DNA of 18,460 nucleotides from JBELHR01 sp049607205 (GTDB lineage Bacteria; Bacteroidota; Bacteroidia; Flavobacteriales; Flavobacteriaceae): contig JBMYWH010000032.1 in the NCBI GenBank assembly GCA_049607205.1, positions 1 through 18,460 of the forward strand, given 5' to 3'. The notes beneath the pieces were generated by a model. That model searched no databases. It was not told the DNA's origin and saw only the letters and a list, made by a program, of their open reading frames with translations. Positions 13,267 to 18,460 of this stretch are shown piece after piece (the stretch's first letter is position 1; every line of letters starts with the position of its first letter). The position numbers were made by a program, and so were the translations under genes.

Positions 13267-14528
13267 TTATTTGCTTTTATATATTCTAAAACCTCTTTAT
13301 GTGTAATGGTTCTATCTTTGAAATAGTCTTCAATCTTAAGTCTTAAATCACCAAAAACTTCCTCCTGATTTAGGATATTGCTCAAGTGCATTTTCATATG
13401 TCCTTTTTGAATTCCACTAGTCACAAGTGCTCGAAGGGCTCCAAAATTCTGAGCCAATCCAACAGCTGCTGTAATCTGCATTAATTCTGAGGCATTAGGA
13501 CGGCCTAACAAATCCATAGCGAATTGAGCCAAGGGATGTAAAGCAGTCAATCCTCCCACCGTTCCAAGGGCTAAAGGTAATTCAACCCAGAACTTAAATT
13601 CTCCATCTTCAATACTACAATGTGAGAGACTTCTATACTGTCCGTCTCTAGCAGCATAGGCATGCACTCCGGCTTCAACAGCTCTAAAATCATTTCCTGT
13701 AGCCAATACAACGGCATCAACTCCATTCATAATACCCTTATTATGCGTCACAGCTCTATAAGGTTCAATTCTAGCAATATCAACTGCCTCCTTAAATTTT
13801 CTAGCAAACTCTTGAGGGTTTTTTACAGGTAAATCTTCAATAGCACAACTCAGCTCTGCCCTAGCCTTACAATCCGGAACATAGTTGGATAGAATACTCA
13901 TGATGACCTCAACCCTATCACTCCTAAGTACACCCGCAATAGCCTCTAGACAAGAGTTAATAAAATTAGCTCCCATGGAATCAGCCGTCTGAAATTTCAC
14001 ATGGACCTGGAAATAGTTTTCAAGTTCAGCCGTTTTATCTTTGAGCTCCATTCCTACTATACCGCCACCTCTCTTTCTCATATTAGCAGTAAGAGGATCG
14101 GTAGCCTCTAAAATCTCAGAATTTTTCTTATCAAAATAGTCCTGTAATTCAGAAAAGAATCCTGAATATTTCAAATGGACCTGACCTATTTTTTCCGTTC
14201 CTAGGACAGAAGTCTTAAAACCTCCTAAAACGGACCATTGTTTTGCAATTAAGGAAGCTGCAGCAACAACTGAGCTCTCTTCAATTACCATAGGTACGGC
14301 AAAACTCTTACCATTGATTACAAAATTAGGAGCAACTCCAAATGGGAGGTAGTAATTACTTACTGCATTCTCAATGAAATCATCATGTAAACTCTGAAGT
14401 TTATCATCTTGGTTCCAATATTTCTTCAACAAGCTTTGAACCTCCACTTGCTCCCCTAATACTTCAGTTGCTAACCAGTTGATTTTTTGCTCTTTAGTCA
14501 ACTTGGAAAAACCTGATACTTTTGCCAT
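13263..14528 (-). CDS. mvaA: Class II hydroxymethylglutaryl-CoA reductase
   Basis: Interconverts HMG-CoA and mevalonate with a nicotinamide cofactor; the committed enzyme of the pathway. Numbered from the chosen start (421 residues): LPFGVAPNFVINGK (61-74), EESSVVAAAS (83-92) with the catalytic Glu, TADSMGANFINSC (181-193), HNKGIMNGVDAVVLATGNDFRAVEA (262-286) with Lys264 and Asp280, and KGHMKMHLSNI (375-385) with the general acid His377. These match class II reductases. The frame extends upstream to 14630, but those 34 residues match nothing and lie before a -7 box at 14546-14553. The ATG at 14528, giving MAKVSGFSKLTKEQK, fits family N-termini. First gene of an operon with the GYDIA kinase and the flavoprotein. 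Confidence 0.92.
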   Translation of the reverse strand: MAKVSGFSKLTKEQKINWLATEVLGEQVEVQSLLKKYWNQDDKLQSLHDDFIENAVSNYYLPFGVAPNFVINGKSFAVPMVIEESSVVAAASLIAKQWSVLGGFKTSVLGTEKIGQVHLKYSGFFSELQDYFDKKNSEILEATDPLTANMRKRGGGIVGMELKDKTAELENYFQVHVKFQTADSMGANFINSCLEAIAGVLRSDRVEVIMSILSNYVPDCKARAELSCAIEDLPVKNPQEFARKFKEAVDIARIEPYRAVTHNKGIMNGVDAVVLATGNDFRAVEAGVHAYAARDGQYRSLSHCSIEDGEFKFWVELPLALGTVGGLTALHPLAQFAMDLLGRPNASELMQITAAVGLAQNFGALRALVTSGIQKGHMKMHLSNILNQEEVFGDLRLKIEDYFKDRTITHKEVLEYIKANK

Positions 14529-14545
14529 TATTTGATCTGTTTTTG

Positions 14546-14553
14546 CAAATATA
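14546..14553 (-). promoter_or_regulatory. -7 promoter box TATATTTG for the HMG-CoA reductase operon
   Basis: Minus-strand TATATTTG matches TAnnTTTG and ends 17 nt before the ATG at 14528. No convincing -33 element. It supports the shorter reductase start. Confidence 0.55.
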
Positions 14554-14709
14554 TACAATACAGGTCTCATCCTTAAACTTAATACAATATTTTGCTCCAA
14601 TCCGAAACCAGGTTTTGAGCCTAGGCACAAACATATTTTTAAATTAAAAAGCTTATAAATGGGCTTTTTTTATTTAATTTACGCGAATTAGACAAAAAAC
14701 GTAACATAA

Positions 14710-16866
14710 ATGAAAAAACTAAGCCTTCTAATTCTTTTTATTGGACTATCTCTAAATGCCCAGCAAAAAGAAATCAGCCTAGAAGACATTTGGCAAGGAA
14801 CCTTTAGAGCATCGTATATGAATTCATTGAATTCTATGAACGGTGACTACTACAGTATCATGAACTACAACAGATCTGCCCAAGGCATGACTACTTCTGT
14901 AGATCAATACAGCTACCAAACACTTGAAAAAACATCAACAATAATAGATTCAAAGGATTTAGACATTCCTTATTTTGAATCCTATCAATTTAACAGTGAT
15001 GAATCAAAACTAATTCTTGGAACAGAGCTCAATCCTATCTATCGTCATTCTAAAACTGGAATGTACTATGTATATGATAGATCGACTAAGTCTTTAGAAC
15101 TTATAGATGAATCTCCTATACAAGAGCCTACCTTCTCTCCGGATAGCAATAAGGTTGCTTTTGTTAAACAAAACAATATTTACATCAAAGATTTCGTAAG
15201 CGGGACAACCACACAAGTTACTTTTGATGGAAAAATCAACGAAATTATCAATGGTATCTCTGACTGGGTTTATGAAGAGGAATTTTCTAAAGTTAAAATG
15301 TTCGATTGGAACGCTAATAGTTCGGATTTAGCCTTTATACGATTTGACGAAAGACAGGTACCGGAGTTTTCAATGGATATCTATGGAAATGGACTCTATC
15401 CTACTCAGCAAGTATTTAAATATCCTAAAGCTGGAGAACCTAATTCAAAGGTGAGTTTGTTCGTTTACAATTTAGAAAACAAAAAATCTACTGCCGTAGA
15501 CCTTGGCGCTTATGAATATATTCCTAGAATACAATTTTCTAAGCAATCCAATATCTTAACAGCGATGACTTTAAACCGTCATCAAAATGACTTAAAGCTT
15601 CTAGCGGTCAATACGGAAGACTTCAAAGTCTCTACCCTAATCGAAGAAACCGATAAAGCTTATGTAGACATCCACGATAACTTAACTTTCTTGGATGATA
15701 ATAGCATGATTTGGACAAGTGAAAAGAGCGGATTCAATCATATCTATCACTATGCAAGCAACGGGAAATTAATCAAACAGATTACTAGTGGTCCTTGGGA
15801 AGTTACTAACTACTACGGTTATAATTCAAAAACCAAGACCCTTTATTATCAATCTGTAGAAACAGGATCAATCAACCGCGGTGTGTATTCAATCAAACTC
15901 AACGGGAAATCTAAAAAATTACTTTCTTCAGATCAGGGAACCAACAACGCTTCTTTCAGCAAGAATATGGAGTTTTTCATCCTGACCTATACCGATGCAT
16001 CAACTCCAGCAATTTATACACTGCACAATGCGAAAGGAAAACAACTTAAAGAAATTTTAAACAACAATACTTTAAGTGAATTATATGCTCAGTACAATAC
16101 TTCTAAAAAAGAATATTTTGAACTAGAAACTAGCAATGGTACTTTTAATGCTTGGATGATTAAACCTTCCAATTTTGACCCTGCAAAGAAATATCCTTTA
16201 TTCATGACTCAATACTCAGGGCCTGGGTCTCAAAGTGTTTCGAATTCATGGGGAGGTTCTAATGACCTTTGGTATCAAATGCTTGCTCAAAAAGGAATCA
16301 TCGTGGTTTGTATCGATGGTCGTGGAACTGGACTTAAAGGAGCTGATTTCAAAAAAGTAACCTATCAAGAGCTTGGAAAATACGAAGTAGAGGATCAAAT
16401 TGAATCCGCTAAGGTATTAGGTTCAAGATCTTATATCGATGAGAATCGCATCGGGATTTGGGGTTGGTCTTATGGTGGATTTATGTCTACCAACTGTATT
16501 TTAAAAGGAAATGATGTTTTTGAAATGGCTATAGCCGTAGCACCAGTAACTTCATGGAGATATTATGATTCTGTATATACAGAACGTTATATGAGGACTC
16601 CTCAAGAGAACCCAAGTGGTTATGATGAGAACTCTCCAATATTTCATGCCGCTAAACTAACAGGTAAATATTTATTGATTCACGGGACTGGAGATGACAA
16701 TGTTCACGTTCAGAATACCATGCAAATGATCAATGCTTTAGTAAAGGAAAATAAACAATTTGATTTGATGATTTATCCTGATAGAGCCCACGGAATTTAC
16801 CGAGGGCAAAACACACGTTTACAACTTTATCAGAAAATGACTAATTTTATCGAATCCAACTTATAA
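14710..16866 (+). CDS. Dipeptidyl-peptidase IV-like S9 family serine peptidase
   Basis: A 718-residue secreted peptidase. The signal peptide is MKKLSLLILFIGLSLNA (cleavage near 17-18). Residues to about 470 form a beta-propeller, and an alpha/beta-hydrolase domain follows. The catalytic triad is readable: Ser587 in GWSYGGF, Asp662 in HGTGDDNVHVQ, and His694 in PDRAHGIY. The propeller carries DWVYEEEF (185-192), the glutamate motif by which DPP IV enzymes hold the substrate amino terminus, so release of N-terminal dipeptides (typically X-Pro) is likely. It acts in the periplasm or outside the cell. No sorting domain is visible at the C-terminus. The POT transporter starts 13 nt after its stop. 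The upstream 181-bp gap from the HMG-CoA reductase start holds no exact TAnnTTTG box on this strand. Confidence 0.9.
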   Translation: MKKLSLLILFIGLSLNAQQKEISLEDIWQGTFRASYMNSLNSMNGDYYSIMNYNRSAQGMTTSVDQYSYQTLEKTSTIIDSKDLDIPYFESYQFNSDESKLILGTELNPIYRHSKTGMYYVYDRSTKSLELIDESPIQEPTFSPDSNKVAFVKQNNIYIKDFVSGTTTQVTFDGKINEIINGISDWVYEEEFSKVKMFDWNANSSDLAFIRFDERQVPEFSMDIYGNGLYPTQQVFKYPKAGEPNSKVSLFVYNLENKKSTAVDLGAYEYIPRIQFSKQSNILTAMTLNRHQNDLKLLAVNTEDFKVSTLIEETDKAYVDIHDNLTFLDDNSMIWTSEKSGFNHIYHYASNGKLIKQITSGPWEVTNYYGYNSKTKTLYYQSVETGSINRGVYSIKLNGKSKKLLSSDQGTNNASFSKNMEFFILTYTDASTPAIYTLHNAKGKQLKEILNNNTLSELYAQYNTSKKEYFELETSNGTFNAWMIKPSNFDPAKKYPLFMTQYSGPGSQSVSNSWGGSNDLWYQMLAQKGIIVVCIDGRGTGLKGADFKKVTYQELGKYEVEDQIESAKVLGSRSYIDENRIGIWGWSYGGFMSTNCILKGNDVFEMAIAVAPVTSWRYYDSVYTERYMRTPQENPSGYDENSPIFHAAKLTGKYLLIHGTGDDNVHVQNTMQMINALVKENKQFDLMIYPDRAHGIYRGQNTRLQLYQKMTNFIESNL

Positions 16867-16879
16867 TTATCAAAATATT

Positions 16880-18397
16880 ATGTCGAAACAACATTCAAAT
16901 GAACTCTTCGGACATCCAAAAGGACTGTACGTATTATTTTTAGTAGAAATGTGGGAACGTTTCTCTTACTATGGAATGCGTGCCTTATTAGTTTTATATA
17001 TGACAGTAAGTACCTTAGGAGATGATCCTAGAGGAGCTGGTCTGGGATGGACTCAAGGAGAAGCCCTAGCCTTATATGGATGGTATACCATGCTAGTCTA
17101 TTTAATGGCCATTCCAGGAGGAATGATTGCAGATAAATTAATTGGACAGAAAAAAGCAGTTCTATGGGGAGCCATAATTCTATGTATAGGTCATGGGGTA
17201 TTAGCCTTGACAGATACTTGGGCTTTCTATACAGGACTAGGATTAGTTATTATAGGAGTAGGTCTGCTTAAACCAAACATTTCAACCATGGTTGGAGGTC
17301 TTTATAAAGAAGGAGATATTCGTAGAGATAAAGGATTTAGTATCTTTTATATTGGTATCAATATGGGGTCTTTACTATCCACAATCTTTGTAGGTTTAGT
17401 AGTTGCTGAGTGGGGATGGCATGCAGGTTTTGGGCTTGCCGGAATCGTAATGCTTCTAGGACTAATCAATTATATCTTCGGTCAGAAATACCTTATTGAG
17501 GTAGGGAACCATGAAGTTTTTGACAATGAAAATGAAGTATCTTATTGGGAAACTTTTTCTAAAATCACAAGCGCTCCTAAACAAATGCTATCCTTTGCAA
17601 TTCTATTAATTGCCTCTGCAATTGGTTGGTATTACTTAGGATGGGGTTATGGACTACTATTCCTGTTTGTATCCTTTATTGCAGCCTTGATGATGATGAT
17701 CTATAAAGATCTTGATTCGGATATCTATAGAGATCGATTCCTAGTTCTTTTATTATCTTTTATTATGGTAATCATCTTCTGGGGAGCCTTTGAGCAAGCT
17801 GGAGGACTTATGAATTTATATACGGAATCAAAAACCAACCGTGTCCTGTTCGGCTATGAAATACCAACAGTAATGTTCCAGAGTTTAAATGCTGGATTCA
17901 TTATATTATTTGCTGGTCTTGTCGCTAATTACTGGGCAGGAAGAAAACTTAAAAATAAAGAAGCCTCATCGATCTTCAAAATGGCTGTAGGGATTATAAT
18001 CATGGGACTAGGTTTTGCATTTATGGTAGCTGCAGCAAATCAGTATGACGCCATAGGAGAATCTGCAATGATTTGGCTAGTAGCCGCTTACCTATTCCAT
18101 ACTATTGGAGAACTTTGTTTATCACCTGTAGCACTATCATTCATTACAAAACTGGCTCCAGTAAAATACGCCTCTCTTATGATGGGAGTTTATTTTGCTG
18201 CTACTGGATTAGGGAATAAAGTAGCCGGAGTTTTAGGTGAATCTGCTAGTGAATTTGGAGAATTAGATGTATTTTTGGGAATCTTAATTTTCACCGTAGT
18301 AATTGGTGGAATATTCATCCTCCTGCTTAAGCCTCTAAAACGCTTAACACACGGAGTAGAATCAGAAGAAAAAGATCTATCTATTATTGAAGAATAA
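16880..18397 (+). CDS. POT-family proton-dependent oligopeptide transporter
   Basis: A 505-residue inner-membrane symporter of the POT/PTR2 family (major facilitator fold) with about 14 hydrophobic segments. The family signature ExxERFxYY is present at 23-31 in LVEMWERFSYYGMRALL. The second hallmark, GVGLLKPNISTMVGGLY with its conserved Lys, is at about 126-142, followed by FSIFYIGINMGSL. A hydrophilic loop near 212-235 and extra central helices agree with the bacterial subgroup. It imports di- and tripeptides with protons. The start is 13 nt after the DPP IV-like stop, so the two are probably co-transcribed. A strong terminator follows at 18414. Confidence 0.92.
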   Translation: MSKQHSNELFGHPKGLYVLFLVEMWERFSYYGMRALLVLYMTVSTLGDDPRGAGLGWTQGEALALYGWYTMLVYLMAIPGGMIADKLIGQKKAVLWGAIILCIGHGVLALTDTWAFYTGLGLVIIGVGLLKPNISTMVGGLYKEGDIRRDKGFSIFYIGINMGSLLSTIFVGLVVAEWGWHAGFGLAGIVMLLGLINYIFGQKYLIEVGNHEVFDNENEVSYWETFSKITSAPKQMLSFAILLIASAIGWYYLGWGYGLLFLFVSFIAALMMMIYKDLDSDIYRDRFLVLLLSFIMVIIFWGAFEQAGGLMNLYTESKTNRVLFGYEIPTVMFQSLNAGFIILFAGLVANYWAGRKLKNKEASSIFKMAVGIIIMGLGFAFMVAAANQYDAIGESAMIWLVAAYLFHTIGELCLSPVALSFITKLAPVKYASLMMGVYFAATGLGNKVAGVLGESASEFGELDVFLGILIFTVVIGGIFILLLKPLKRLTHGVESEEKDLSIIEE

Positions 18398-18413
18398 CCA
18401 ACTAACATATCAC

Positions 18414-18450
18414 AATCCTCATTAACCAACATTAATGGGGATTTTTTTTT
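18414..18450 (+). terminator. Intrinsic terminator after the POT gene
   Basis: Stem AATCCTCATTAA (18414-18425) pairs with TTAATGGGGATT (18432-18443), 12 bp with one T-G wobble and a 6-nt loop, followed by a run of T to 18450. Starts 17 nt after the stop codon. Confidence 0.9.
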
Positions 18451-18460
18451 ATAATTAAAA

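Noticed and set aside
14646..14671. Hairpin AAAAAGC/GCTTTTT followed by T residues
   Set aside because: The 7-bp stem is mostly A-T and lies between two divergent genes, with no transcript for it to end; too weak to call as terminator or attenuator.
18190..18432. 80-codon minus-strand frame
   Set aside because: Antisense to the end of the POT gene and starting within its terminator.

Overview
The window looks like a chromosomal piece of a marine-type Bacteroidota, most likely a Flavobacteriaceae. The coding DNA is AT-rich, there are no convincing Shine-Dalgarno sites, and Bacteroidota-type -7 boxes (TAnnTTTG) recur just upstream of first genes. The gene families also fit: a TetR-ABC-HlyD-TolC exporter, a GYDIA-type GHMP kinase, MORN/YwqK-like secreted proteins, and a DPP IV-like S9 peptidase beside a POT transporter. 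No RNA gene, prophage, insertion sequence or CRISPR array was seen.

Layout. 1-455 is a non-coding tandem array that runs off the left edge. It has about six units of ~76 bp, each with two short hairpins of related sequence. The hairpins differ by compensatory base changes, which makes this the most unusual structure here. 507-530 holds a perfect inverted repeat overlapping a -7 box, probably the operator of the TetR gene that follows. 549-5628 is one operon: TetR regulator, ABC exporter subunit with a strikingly non-canonical ATPase domain, HlyD-type adaptor, and TolC-type outer-membrane factor. It ends at a hairpin terminator shared with the convergent gene rluB.

5693-14528 is mostly a minus-strand isoprenoid region in two blocks. 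The upstream block (14528 down to 11120) encodes class II HMG-CoA reductase, a GYDIA GHMP kinase with phosphomevalonate-kinase-like motifs, and an HI0933-type flavoprotein, joined by 4-bp ATGA overlaps. The downstream block (10228 down to 5693) encodes mevalonate diphosphate decarboxylase, a secreted MORN-repeat protein, mevalonate kinase, a UbiA-type prenyltransferase and an RluB-type pseudouridine synthase. Between the blocks, on the plus strand, lie thiamine pyrophosphokinase and a 79-residue protein of unknown function. If the GYDIA kinase is the phosphomevalonate kinase, the window carries every step from HMG-CoA to isopentenyl diphosphate plus a prenyl-using membrane enzyme. HMG-CoA synthase, thiolase and IPP isomerase are not here.

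14710-18397 (plus strand) encodes a secreted dipeptidyl-peptidase IV-like enzyme and a POT-family proton/oligopeptide symporter, a natural pair for producing and importing dipeptides. It is closed by a strong intrinsic terminator at 18414-18450.

All functional calls come from motif recognition by eye; no database search was run.
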